Notes: generated from the sequence alone by a model not told the origin. Counted from the stretch's first letter, positions 10,736-21,475 are shown. The stretch: 64,000 nt of DNA from Timema cristinae (GCA_039000515.1 JBCFYV010001001.1:17062687-17126686); one strand, 5' to 3'. A program made the numbers and translations.

Positions 10736-11114
10736 AGTAAGGTAGGAATATATGGAAGGCGAGAAAAGTTCAGTCGTTTTGTAGATTGTATATGAAAATT
10801 TGTTTTGATATAAAATAAATCAAATATTGCTTAAGTACAAACATAGAGTTTAATTTTATTCACATGGTGTTATCGACAGTTGTCAAAGATGTCCTGGAAT
10901 TTAATGACAACGTTTTCTCTTCGATTAGAAAGTTTTTAATATAACGCCACTATGTTCATGACAAATATGCAACAGCTGTTGATATCACCATGTGGATAAA
11001 ATTAAACTATGTTTGTATTGAAGTAATATTTATTTTTATTTTGGCCAAAAAGGTTTTGCTATAAAAACTGCAAAAAACACTGGAATTTTCTCACGTCTCC
11101 TACATACCCAGTAA
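10736..11114. mobile_element. foldback element M1
   Basis: Inverted halves with catggtgttatcgacagttg on the left and caacagctgttgatatcacc on the right, separated by a short centre. Outer ends ggtaggaa... and ...tacataccc are flanked by agtaa on both sides (10736..10740, 11110..11114). A minus-strand frame at 11036..11236 is incidental. Confidence 0.7.
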
Positions 11115-11369
11115 AAAAGTATGGAAGGGAACCAAACAAGTTTGTTAGTATATAGGTAATTAGACCCGAGCTTCAGCCGTGAACAAGGAGCAAACAAACG
11201 CCAACGCCTGGCTTGTACGCTACCCGCATGGCGCAACCGATATGCGTGTTACATAAGCTTTAAGAGGCAAACAAAAATATTTCACAGCTCGTATTGAAGG
11301 AGCTGGAGTTTATTCAATCGATGGGGGGAAAGGAACTATTACCCGAAAGATGGGCACACGGACTAAATG

Positions 11370-11556
11370 TCAGGCTCATCTAAGCTAAGGATAGGTGAGG
11401 GTTCAGATCCCTGATGGGTGTACCAAGTCTTAAAAAAAACGTTTCCAAGTTTCCCTCCACTAAAATGTAAGTTTCCTCTAAATTTCCATTTTCTCGTTCC
11501 TAAATTATTATTGAAAAAAAACATGTTCTTCCCGAACAGGTAGTAATACCACAATA
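11370..11556 (+). repeat. SINE A, diverged
   Basis: B box-like gggttcagatccctgatggg, then the thinned A body and the tail gaacaggtagtaatacc. Confidence 0.65.
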
Positions 11557-12559
11557 AAAACTATGATAACAGGGTGTAGTTTTACGTGAACATACTGATA
11601 ACACATAATTGGAAGGTAAACAAAAAATTGACCAAGAGAAAGGAGAAATGACATAAAAGAAATATCAAGTTTTCACTGTTATAAATTAGAGCTTTTTTTA
11701 ATTTTATTTTTAACCAAAATCCACCTTTTAAGAGTCAAATTTAATTATGTTTCACCAGTTCATTCAACCTGAAGTTAAATTTAGTTCTTTTTCATTATTT
11801 CATCGTATGAATCTAAATGTTATTATTTTTCATTGTTTCATATTCTTAAGCTCAATTAATGATTTTGCAATGCTTTATCTACATAGGTTAAAATTAAACA
11901 TTGTTTTATTATTTTGTCCTAGAGTTCTATTAAACTATTGCCCATGATTTACAAGTTTAATCTTTTTATCAAGAGCAAATAATACTAGTAACTATGTTCT
12001 TTTAATTTTTTTTGTGGGGAAAAAATATTGTGTGAAATTTAGAGTTTATAGTTCTGAAAAAAAAAACATTGTGCGGGACCTCCCCCAATATTTACATTGT
12101 TACATAAAAAGAGTTTCACACATTTGTTGAAGTTTGGTAGTAAAAGTTTCAATAAAAACACTTTCGTGGTTGATATTACCATAAACATATCTTGGAAGTT
12201 TTCCAACAAAATTAATTTGTTCTAACTGCTATGGATCGTAAGTTTCTGAAAGAACAACGATTTCCCTGCAAAACATAATAGTCAATGTCAACGTTAAAAT
12301 TAAATCAAAAGTGGCATGCACAATCTTAGGCGCGAAATAGGGGGAGGGGGCAAGGGGGGGAGGAAAGGTTTTACGTTCGTTTACAGCCCCAATAACCCCC
12401 TCACACTCGGGTAGTTTTATGTCACCCATAACGGGAACGACGAAATTGCCAATATGACAAGAAAACACCCTCATGCGAGTACGCGGATTATGGTGAGGAA
12501 CAAAGAAAATCTCCATGGCGTCAGCCATATCGACCTAGCACCCGCCATCTGTTGGCCAA
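11557..12559. other. unassigned AT-rich DNA
   Basis: One minus-strand frame of 99 codons begins with ATG at 12526..12528 (start MADAMEIFFVPHHNPRT) and runs over a G-rich stretch (12341..12362). It lies at the edge of a more GC-rich patch (12300..12560). No family recognised, no splice context judged; could be a gene 5' end or chance. Confidence 0.3.
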
Positions 12560-12800
12560 GATAGTGCCAGCTTATGCGAATATAGAGTGTTATAGGGTCA
12601 CCATAACGTACCCTCCCCGACCATTAGTCTCAGTTTTCTAGACCGGAGGAGCCGCTACTTTTCCATTCAAGTAGCTCCTAATTTGTTTTCACGAAGCTGA
12701 ATTTGACCCCGTTCCAAACTCAGAAAATATGAACACATCGGGGATCGAACGCGAGACCTCTGTATCTGTATCCAGGAACTAGACAATAGAGGCGGTCAGG
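12560..12800 (-). repeat. SINE C
   Basis: Reverse complement of the C order: tctcagttttctagaccgga, aagtagctcctaattt, gaccccgttccaaactcag, B box ggggatcgaacgcgagacc, then the head ending near 12800. Confidence 0.75.
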
Positions 12801-13074
12801 TTCGGAGGAATATCTGGTAATAAAGTACGGGAAGTGTAGGGACATTTTCGGCCAGAGGATTAGTCGTACATATTACTGTATATGTTAAAACATTTATAAC
12901 TACTTTTTAGCCCCGTGATTATAGTACTAACCAACCTAACAAAACCTAACCTTCAATATTGATAAGCGCGGGGAAGTTGGGCTTTGTTTGTAAAAAGGGT
13001 TTCTTTGTGTCAGTTATTAAGTAAGAGTGGATTAAATTAATTATACATATTTATAAGATGGGATAAATAGCTAA

Positions 13075-13250
13075 GACTATTATATTTGTTAGTTACGGTT
13101 ATAGCCATCACAGATTCTACCTTAAAACATGAGTGGAGAACGACCCTAGACACGGGGTTATTCTTAGATAGCTCAGTGGTTAGAGCAGTGGCGTTCTAAG
13201 CTAAAGGTCCCGAATTCGATTCCCATGTCCAGGTGTCATTTTTCAATTTA
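13075..13250 (+). repeat. repeat with tRNA-like head E
   Basis: Positions 13167..13237 hold a tRNA-like module (gatagctcagtggttagagc, then cgaattcgattcccatgtcc). About 90 bp upstream (catcacagattctacctt, gagtggagaacgaccct) are shared with the copy at 40145..40345, so the repeat extends beyond the tRNA part. Stem pairing is imperfect. Confidence 0.6.
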
Positions 13251-13309
13251 ATGAATATAATTATATTTTTATTAGATGAAAAAATCAAAATAATAATAAC
13301 AATAATAAT

Positions 13310-13650
13310 AGGACAAAGGAAATAAAATATCGTTTAGGTAGATACATCTAGATTAATTTTATACTAATAGTGGTCTCAGCAGTTCTTAGATAGTTGTCAT
13401 TAGATTAGTAGAAATTGAGAGAAAAAGTTTTAATCAAAATGCGCAATGCCCATGACAGATATTCACAGAAACTTTTTAAATATAAAGAGAAAAAGTCCTG
13501 GCCAAATTGCGCAATGCCCATGACAGATATTGACAGAGATTTTTTGAAACTACTATTTGTAGAAAATTAAGCAAAACGTTTCTACTGAAAGAGTATTTTA
13601 ATTATTTTGACCAGGAGTTTTTTTTAACCCTATAAAAATACTTACCTTAA
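13310..13650. mobile_element. foldback element M1, rearranged variant
   Basis: Outer arms resemble M1, but the centre contains a ~63-bp direct duplication (gcgcaatgcccatgacagat at 13441..13460 and 13510..13529). Terminal ends are eroded. Confidence 0.6.
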
Positions 13651-14304
13651 CTCACGTTTCATTCCCCTTTTACCGAGGTCAAATATTTTCTTAGAAAACT
13701 TTATTCTTGGCATTTTCTTTAAATTGTAAGATTTTTTTTTTTACATTTTATAGCTTTAATATATAAAAGTAACTCTATTTCAAACAATTTGCATAGTAAA
13801 TTTTCCTTATTTTAGTATAAATCACCAATAATTTCAAGAGGTATGTAAAATGGTATACAGGCGATGAAACGGCCCAATCACCATGTTGGCAACCCCTGCT
13901 CAAGCTGGGCCCAACAGTATCACAAAACAAGGAAGGGGAAAGACTGAGAGGGTGATATGAGACGTGCATGGATACAGGGGAGTGTGGGGGGCGGGGGGGA
14001 GGGAGGTGTGAATCGATAAACATGGACAAAGCGTTCACGAGAAAGAATAGGAAATACGCGATCAGCATTCGGAAATAGAAATTAAACGTGATTCTTACCA
14101 CAACAAAACGGAATGACAATAAAACATGTGAGTTTTTTTTAAATAAAAGTTACTTGAACGCTAATGTTGAATAAATTAAGGTGAGACACTCTAGAATCAG
14201 TTTTGCGATGTATTTTAAAAAAATGTACTAGTAGCTTCTTGTCTAAATTAAACGCTACACTATAAAAATCATGTGATATGGAAGACAATGGAATCCTTAA
14301 GGTA
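13651..14304. other. unassigned DNA
   Basis: Includes a purine/G-rich run (13975..14007). A minus-strand frame at 13775..14119 crosses this and looks incidental. No repeat recognised. Confidence 0.4.
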
Positions 14305-14390
14305 TACGTTCACTGGTCCACATCGCACTAATCGGATTTATATAGTGTTCTGACTGCGTTCACTGCATTCGGAGCATACGGATTTCTAAA

Positions 14391-14551
14391 CAATAATCAT
14401 CACTGTCCTAGGGTCGTATGCAAGAACGTCACATTGTCTACTGCATATATATATATATATATATATATACAATTATATTATATTATATATATATATATTA
14501 CAATAATCATCACTGTCCTAGGGTCGTATGCAAGAACGTCACATTGTCTAC

Positions 14552-14601
<50 letters not shown>

Positions 14602-14655
14602 GCAGTAGACAATGTGACGTTCTTGCATACGACCCTAGGACAGTGATGATTATTG
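14391..14655. repeat. direct plus inverted copies of a 60-bp unit around TA microsatellites
   Basis: The unit acaataatcatcactgtcct ... attgtctactgca occurs at 14391..14443, 14501..14553 and, inverted, at 14602..14655. Copies two and three face each other across ~50 bp of (TA)n, forming a near-perfect hairpin. TA-rich sequence continues to 14842. Confidence 0.9.
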
Positions 14656-14794
14656 TATATATATATATATATAATATAATATAATTGTATATATATATAT
14701 AATATAATATAATTGTATATATATATATATAATATAATATAATTGTATATATATATATTATATATATAATATATAATATATATTGTATATATAT

Positions 14795-14837
<43 letters not shown>

Positions 14838-14842
14838 ATATA
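14656..14842. repeat. TA microsatellite
   Basis: (TA)n interspersed with taatataatataattgtata units of ~31 bp repeated about three times (14670..14755). Confidence 0.9.
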
Positions 14843-15034
14843 AACCAAAGAGAGAAAATAAAACTGAGAATTCTGAATGCGGATGGCACGAATGCCGGGG
14901 AGTCCGTCCACTGGTCAGCAACGCATGCATCGTATTCATCGTACGCATCACATGAATCGGATTTTAATCTGCCTCACGGAATTCCATCGACATCGCCGAT
15001 GTCCGATGCGTGCGGTGCGGACCAGTGGACACTT

Positions 15035-15667
15035 ACCTTTAGTCGTACACTCGTAAGCGCTTGTATCACTACTTCATTTTTGGAAAATTTACCTATAAAT
15101 TTTTTTATTTTTTTTCGGAAAATATTACATCTATCTATAATGGAACGAATGCAATCGAGATATTATAAGTTTTGAAGTTTCCTTTTCTCAATTTAATTTA
15201 TCCTAAAAAAGTTAACATCAGAAACTTTATCAAATGAGTTACAATGAAGGAATAGCAGATATTCCAGTTTTTTTCCTGAAATTAAGTATAGATGTCAGCG
15301 CTCGGTGGTTGAATGCAAACGTGTCAATTAAGTCAGGGTTCCCGGTCCCAAAAATGTTCCTAAATTAAACACAATGCTAGACGGTGAAAAAAAAAGTTTC
15401 AGTCAAAATGAGAAAGGCAGTAATCTTGTGTTGTAACGTGCTACAATTGGAGAGTAAAAGACTGAAAGGTGTTAGGTCCCTTGAGCAAATGAAAACAAAA
15501 GAATGAATGTGATATGAACCGAGCTCGCGGATAAATAATTCATAATATACAACTGGTATGATGACAGCTCCGCATAATGATAGCCCTCGTCAACACACGC
15601 ACATGCACGCGGGTAGAAAAGGAAAGAAAAGAGATGCAGGGGCCTCCTCTTTTGTTGTGCTGTCCTT
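15035..15667. other. unassigned DNA
   Basis: AT-rich first half; 15540..15660 is more GC-balanced with no convincing frame. Confidence 0.4.
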
Positions 15668-16060
15668 CTTTGCAACATCACTGCAAGAGTGGAGAATGTA
15701 TAGGTGAGAGCTGAGAAATAAGTGAATCAACATCACTGCAATAATTTAGGTTGTTTAAGTGAGAGCTGAGAAATGAGTGAATCAACATCACTGCAAAAAT
15801 TTAGGTTGTATAAGTGAGAGCTGAGAAATGAGTGAATCAACATCGCTGCAATAATTTAGGTTGTATAAGTGAGAACTGAGAAATATGTGACTCAAAATCG
15901 CTGCAATAATTTAGGTTGTACAAGTGAGAGCTGAGAAATAAAGTAAATCGACATCGCAGCAATAATATAAGATGTACAGGTGAGAGCTGAGAAATATGTG
16001 ACTCAACATCGCTGCAATAATATAAGATGTACAGGTGAGAGCTGAAGAAAAGGCTTGGTA
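15668..16060. repeat. minisatellite, unit ~55 bp, ~6.5 copies
   Basis: Units contain aagtgagagctgagaaat, then tgaatcaacatc(a/g)ctgca, then ataatttaggttgt. Later units (from ~15955) share a variant end, ataatataagatgtacaggt, so they form a subfamily. Not a multiple of three and not coding. Confidence 0.9.
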
Positions 16061-16621
16061 AAGAAATGAGTGAATGTTTTCGTTAAGTGAAATAAAAAAC
16101 ACAATATCTAGAATATTAAAAAAAATAACTACAACACATCACGAGTATTACTATTTTTATTGTGATAATTTTTTGTATGTCCTGTCACATTTTTAAAAAA
16201 CGGTTCACACAACTCAAGAAAAGGTAGGTTATCCGTAAATATATGATTTGGTTAAAGGGTGGGGATGAGAAAGAGGTTTTAGAGGTAATGTATTCGCATT
16301 ATCGCGGAGAGAGTATGGGGAAACAATGACATTTGTGTCATATTCCTTTGTTAATGCTTGAACAATAAGTGTAAACATAGGAGAATATTTTTTACGCCTT
16401 TACATGAAGACTCCAATTATCCAAAATGACAGCTATAACCAACCATACAAACTGGACAGTCACGAGTATAGAATCCTAGTAACTTCTCTAACAGAATTAA
16501 TATAACGTTTCACAAGCTCAGACCCCTAACAACGGAGGAAGGGATGATTCCCGTGTTCTAATAGATCAATACTCACTGGCCGACCATAGGGCGGTAGCTT
16601 GCTAATAAATCAATAGATTAA
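16061..16621. other. unassigned DNA
   Basis: No repeat or open frame recognised; 16200..16340 contains decayed purine-rich sequence. Confidence 0.4.
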
Positions 16622-17090
16622 TAATCAGAGCCAAAGGGGAGGAAAATGATGTATCTAGATGGTGGAGGGAGATTTCCTGGGGGCTGTTAGTTATTATCAG
16701 AGGCAAGGGAACAGAAAATGAGGTATCTGGACTCTAGAGGATGGTGGAAGATTTCCTGGGGGTTGTTAGTTATCATCAGAGGCAAGGGAACAGAAAATGA
16801 GGTATCTAGACTCTAGAGGATGGTGGAAGATTTCCTGGGGGTTGTTAGTTATCATCAGAAGCAAGGGAACATAAAATGATGTATCTAGACTCTAGAGGAT
16901 GGTGGAAGATTTCCTAGGGGTTGTTAGTTATTATCAGAGGCAAGGGAACAGAAAATGAGGTATCTAGACTCTAGAGGATGGTGGAGGGAGATTTCCTGGG
17001 GGCTGTTAGTTATCATCAGAGGCAAGGTGTAGGAAAATGATATATCTAGATGGTGGAGGGAGATTTTTTGGGTGCTGGTAGTTATCATAA
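16622..17090. repeat. minisatellite, unit ~79 bp, ~6 copies
   Basis: Units share gttagttatcatcagaggca, then tatctagactctagaggatg and gtggaagatttcctgggg. First and last units lack the gactctagagg block, so the outer units are an older shorter form (~67 bp) and the inner ones a longer form. Confidence 0.9.
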
Positions 17091-17177
17091 GACAAGTAAA
17101 AAGGAATCTAATCTCGTAGAAAGAAACCCGTAACTTTAAATTGTATTAATACATACGGAGCGTGGAGAGAGTTTTTT

Positions 17178-17428
17178 TTAACACTGCGTCTTACTAATTG
17201 TTCATCGCATATCTGATGATTGCTCATGTGGGGTAAGGATGAGGAAGGAAGAATTTTAGAGGTAATCTACCCGCATTTGTGCGGAAGAAAAGAAGAGTAA
17301 GAAACCGTTTAGGGTAAACCACCCTCAATAAACCCTATCGAGATTCGAACCCCGATTTCCACGTCATCAGCAGGCCAGTCTCCCACAATAGTGATGCCTT
17401 TTAGAACATTCGACCAATGAAGCGGATT
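17178..17428 (-). repeat. SINE A
   Basis: Tail (acactgcgtcttactaattg) to head (accaatgaagcgg), with the B box complement gagattcgaaccccgattt. Confidence 0.8.
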
Positions 17429-17797
17429 AGAGAGAACTAATCAATATTAATCAAACAAAGTTTGTCCTTCGTGAGCATCGCGTAATATCCCCTCACGTAG
17501 AGGTTTGAAACTTTGAGAATTAGTGGTTCCATGTGCATCTGAAGCAGGAATTTTAAAATTTTCGTTATTAGAGTTGCTTAAATTAATTAAAAACAGGGTC
17601 GTAAGCTAAAAAAAAAGGCCACGGGCAACTCAGTTATTAAGGGCACTAACTTGAAAACATTTCTCCCGGCTTCTCCGGTTACTTCAACTAGCTAGAAATG
17701 AAAGAAAACAAACCCCTAACTTATTTGGTGGATTACTACCATCACCAAATGTAAGGTAATGAGGTTCTTAGATGGGAACCTGAGGAGATTTTCTATG
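17429..17797. other. unassigned DNA
   Basis: No repeat family or convincing frame identified. Confidence 0.4.
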
Positions 17798-18020
17798 TGT
17801 GCCACGTCTTAGTACCCGTCCGGGCTACCCATATTTCTAACTAATGGGGAAGAGGAAAGTAGAGTTTCAAGAGGAAATGTACTCGCATTTGCGTGGAAGG
17901 AGAGTAGGACACCTTGTCGAAAGAAAATACCCGACCTAGATTCGAACTATGAACCATCCATCATCGGCAAAACCTACCAGACGAGCTTGACGTATAGTCC
18001 GTGCACTCACCAATGCGAGG
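17798..18020 (-). repeat. SINE A
   Basis: Tail (ccacgtcttagtacccgtcc) through body (gcatttgcgtggaaggaga) to head. Confidence 0.8.
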
Positions 18021-18037
18021 ACACGATACAAATAATT

Positions 18038-18273
18038 GCCACCCAGGCTTATTATCCATTCGGGTTGTACGCATATATATATTAATAACGCTAATGTAAT
18101 AGGGGGAGGAAAGTTGAATTTAGAGGAAATGTGAAGGCATTTAGAAAGAGTGAAATCATTGAGGAAAAACCACCCTCAGTACACCCAACCAGAATTCAAA
18201 CCCCCACCTCCCTATCACCGGCAAGCCAGATTAAATAAGCCTGACATTTAGACCGAGTGCCCACCGGCGCGGG
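18038..18273 (-). repeat. SINE A
   Basis: Starts 18 bp after the previous copy in the same orientation; tail, body and head (cccaccggcgcgggt) all present. Confidence 0.8.
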
Positions 18274-18347
18274 TTACACCATAAATAATTATTAATATAA
18301 TTAATAGTTTTTAGAAGTACTTTGAGTTGGTCCCGAAAATATTAGTT

Positions 18348-18710
18348 CATTGCCCCGTGGTGATCAGCCGGTTATTGCGGCCACTGGTGATCTAGTGTCC
18401 GTCATCTGTAGCTGAAGGTCCCGCTCGAACCCCGGTCATTGCTCTCACTTTCCCTGATTGTGTCATTACTCATTACTCACCGTGACACAGCGATGGAAAA
18501 CCGACCAGTGGAGTAGAGTTTCCTCCAGTCAGGCCATTGCTCCCCGTATCCCCTCCCTAAACCAAAATTTGCAAGTGGGTCAAGACCGCGATCCGCTGCG
18601 CCTGGTTGGTTAGTTCACCCGCAGACAACTGGCATTGCTACTGCCAGCTTTCCATTTCATGCGCCTGCCTGGTACGGAGAACGCATGATGTTTGACTGAC
18701 CGCCAGGCTA
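18348..18710 (+). repeat. candidate SINE G, tRNA-like head, single copy here
   Basis: Opens with ccccgtggtgatcagccggt and a B box-like ggtcccgctcgaaccccggt, followed by ~270 bp of GC-balanced sequence. No second copy in the window, so it is assigned by head only. Confidence 0.4.
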
Positions 18711-18764
18711 TGAAGTAAACTGAATATCTGACGCTCTTTCATGTGGATAGATGTGCCATCCAAA

Positions 18765-19310
18765 GATAAGTATCGATACTCTACTCGATTCTAGTAACAA
18801 AAGAAAAGTATCGATATTGTCTTCGTATCGGAAGAAAAGTATCAATACTTCACTCATTACTAGTAACAAAAGAAAAGTATCAATATTGTCCTCGTATCGG
18901 AAGAAAAGTATCAATACTTCACTCATTACTAGAAACAAAAGAAAAGTAACGATATTGTCCTCGTATCAGAAGAAAAGTATCAATACTTCACTCATTACTA
19001 GAACAAAAGAAAAGTATCAATATTGTCCTCGTATCGGAAGAAAAGTATCAATACTTCACTCATTACTAGTAACAAAAGAAAAGTATCGATATTGTCTTCG
19101 TATCAGAAGAAAAGTATCAATACTTCACTCATTACTAGTACCAAAAGAAAAGTATCGATATTGTCCTCGTATCGGAAGAAAAGTATTAATACTTTACTCA
19201 TTTCTGGTGCTAGAATAAAAGTATCGATATTGTACTCATATCAAAAGAAAAGTATCGGTACTTCACTAATTTCTAGTTCCAGAAGAAAAGTACCGACATT
19301 GTACCCATCT
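18765..19310. repeat. minisatellite, unit ~69 bp, ~8 copies, with TATCGATA sites
   Basis: Units read aagaaaagtatcaatacttc, actcattactagtaacaaaa, gaaaagtatc(a/g)atattgtcc, tcgtatcgg. At 69 bp (23 codons) several frames stay open, giving lysine/serine-rich peptides (KKSINTSLITSNKRKVSILS). Some units have 1-bp losses that switch frame, so coding is unlikely. Five exact TATCGATA octamers occur (18771, 18809, 19084, 19153, 19222). Confidence 0.9.
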
Positions 19311-19854
19311 ATAGCAGTAGGCATCGGCATCGAAATAATAAGGTGGTGAATTTAACTGTAGCATCATATTTTAGTGATTTTTTATATATCTATGAAAATG
19401 TTTATTTTATTTTTCTATTCATTCTTAGAATATTTGTACTTATTTAGTAACAATGAATAAAACTTTTTAATTATATTAGAGATAACTTCTATTAAATCAC
19501 TAAAAATAATAGTAAAATATTCACAAAAAAAAACTATTGTGTCCAACTCATTTCCGAACGAGTAGGAAGAGATTAATCCGGATATCTGATAGTGAGTTTA
19601 AAAAATATTATATTAGTGAAACAAATATACTGTGGGTATAACCACGAAGGTGGGACAGCTTAATACAATGTCCTACCCACTTGGGAGCATTTTTTAGAGT
19701 CGAATCCCCGTTGAATCAAATGATAATAGTATTAATTAGAACAGGACTATCCTCGCTGAAGACGGTGACTGGTTTGTTTATGATTATTTCATCCTCTATA
19801 GCCACGTGCTGAAGAAGACTTCAGTAGGTCAGACGATCATACAGCTTTACAAAT
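19311..19854. other. unassigned AT-rich DNA
   Basis: No open frame or repeat recognised. Confidence 0.4.
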
Positions 19855-20125
19855 GAAAAAGTCCTGCTAAAAAGAGTGGGTGAAAAGAGAACAGTTTGGG
19901 ATGTGATTATTTGGTGCAAAACAAACTGGATCTTACACATTCTTAGGAGGAACTATCTTCTGAAAGACGTCATAGAAGGAAAGGTTGAGAGAAAGAGGAG
20001 TTTAAGAAGAAGGAGGATTCAAATATGGAATGACTTGAAGGAAAGAAGAAAATTCTGGGAGCTAAAGGAGGAGGCAGAGGAAAGGGTGCATTGGCTGGCG
20101 GTCTAAGCTCACCGACAAAAGAAAT
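19855..20125 (+). pseudogene. non-LTR retrotransposon 3' end, RT ORF C-terminus
   Basis: The frame at 19876..20106 reads CKTNWILHILRRNYLLKDVI, then EGKVERKRSLRRRRIQIWND and LKERRKFWELKEEAEERVHW. The order W(I)LRRN.LL..VIEGK...RRR..L.DLKE.R.YW.LKEEA is a well-known C-terminal signature of insect endonuclease/reverse transcriptase elements. The rest of the ORF is missing. After the stop, ~45 bp of 3' UTR ends in (TAA)n and resembles the SINE A/B tail. Confidence 0.75.
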
Positions 20126-20637
20126 GGACCTGTTGTAAGAGATAACTAATAATAATAATAATAATGATAATAGTGAGCCGGACAGTTGTATAAATATCAT
20201 TAGATGTTTAATTTGTCGAGGGGTATTATTGAGTGTTGATCACATAATAACAGATACAATTTAAACTAACTTCGCTTATCCTGGAAAAAAATCCACGCCA
20301 TATCACTGCAAATGGCTGTAGATCTAGTTCATGTAATTAAGTGGAAGTTTAGAACTGAGTAAAATAATAATCCATAAGACCAGAACCGATAACATTTCAG
20401 AACCGATCCATCAATAATAATCATGAACGATTAAAGAGATTTTTTTTCTAATGAAATAAGAAAACTAACATGTCTTTGAAATTGGAAAAAAATCTGGATA
20501 ATTCAATCGGTATCGATAAATATAAAGAAGTTTTACCCTACATTAGAGGTCTCACTTAAAATGATAACTAAGATGTTTAGTGACCAACAATACGATTATT
20601 ATTAATTTTTATTATTATTACTATTATTATTATTACT
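20126..20637. other. LINE-adjacent AAT tract and unassigned DNA
   Basis: (AAT)n tract at 20147..20168, then AT-rich sequence without features until ATT repeats at 20607..20635. Confidence 0.5.
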
Positions 20638-20939
20638 CAGCCTGTCTTAGTACCCATTCGGGCTATACGTATAAGTTAATTACGCTAAGGTAATATGAAT
20701 TATGAAAGTAGAATTTTAAAGGAAATTACACTCCATTTACCATTAAAGGTCTTACCATGACTAACTTAACTATGGTAAGGCCCTATCCTTTAAACGGCAG
20801 CTTAGTGGAAACATGAAAGGTAAGCTCACTACCTTTCAGAGTTAACGAAAAGTACTCGCATTTGCGTGGAGGGAGAGTGGGAAATGAAAAATCCAACTTC
20901 AGTACATCCGACCGGGATTATAATCCACCGTTGAGCGTA

Positions 20940-20940
<1 letters not shown>
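20638..20940 (-). repeat. SINE A interrupted by ~115 bp
   Basis: Tail and first part of the body run to ~20732 and the body resumes at ~20850 (gtactcgcatttgcgtggag). The intervening part holds a short hairpin (ggtcttaccat ... atggtaaggcc) and a second one around aaaggtaagctcactacctttc. It looks like an inserted small inverted-repeat element. Confidence 0.7.
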
Positions 20941-20972
<32 letters not shown>

Positions 20973-20985
20973 TACTACTATTATT
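20939..20985. repeat. TAC microsatellite
   Basis: About 14 TAC units with one TTC interruption, ending in ATT units. Confidence 0.9.
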
Positions 20986-21246
20986 ATCTCTCAATAACTC
21001 CTATAAGGTCAGCGCTATTGGCCGTTGTATCTATAGCGTGAGTTATAGATTTGCCGAATTTGACTTTTACCACAAAAGAAGAGCCAAACTCAAAAAGTTA
21101 TTTAAGGAATTCCTTATTAATAATTTAATCAGTATATGTTATACCTTTAATATCTAAATTTGCATTATTCTGTTTACTGTTTTTATTTTTGTTCTTACAA
21201 TCGTTATCAACGCTGATTGATTTTCCCTACTTTTCTTTATTAATGT

Positions 21247-21276
21247 AATTATTATTATTATTATTATTATTATTAC
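21247..21276. repeat. ATT microsatellite
   Basis: About nine ATT units directly before SINE F. Confidence 0.85.
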
Positions 21277-21284
21277 TGTGTTTC

Positions 21285-21475
21285 AACATACCTTCCAGGG
21301 TTCTTTTACATGACACAATCGACATGGGACCGATGGCTTCACTTGTGCCCTACGAAGGAGGTTGTGCTACGGATTTTTATCAGTCAAGGACAAATCCGTC
21401 GACCCGGGCTGGGTTTGAACCCACAAACATCGGGTCATGAGGCGAGAACTTTACCCTTTACCACCGAGGTTGACA
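21285..21475 (-). repeat. SINE F, tRNA-like head
   Basis: Reverse complement: ctcggtggtaaagggtaaag, tctcgcctcatgacccgatg, gtgggttcaaacccagcccg, then gtcgacggatttgtccttga. The B box is intact. A second copy lies at 54335..54475 and shares cacaatcgacatg and cggatttttatcac/gtc. Confidence 0.65.

Larger units (their letters stand above)
14305..15034. mobile_element. TA-rich composite with CACTG...CAGTG ends
   Basis: cactggtccacatcgcac near 14310 and its complementary relative ccgatgcgtgcggtgcggac (15004..15023, ending ccagtg at 15032) can pair as terminal inverted repeats. A third copy of the end, cactggtcagcaacgcatgc, starts at 14911, so 14911..15032 may be a ~120-bp element by itself. Ends of the CACTG type occur in CACTA/EnSpm and some related DNA transposons. 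No transposase frame. Confidence 0.5.

Noticed and set aside
14391..14655. CRISPR-like repeat array
   Set aside because: Only three copies, one inverted, separated by TA repeats; eukaryotic context; no cas genes.
14418..14911. Tyrosine/isoleucine-rich frames of 70-133 codons on both strands
   Set aside because: Pure TA microsatellite translation.
18751..19349. Lysine/serine-rich repeat protein frames
   Set aside because: Product of the 69-bp minisatellite; frame shifts occur between units and no start context or unique sequence is present.
21380..21470. Functional tRNA gene on the minus strand (CAT in the anticodon region)
   Set aside because: It continues into a body shared with the repeat at 54335..54475, so it is the head of SINE F.
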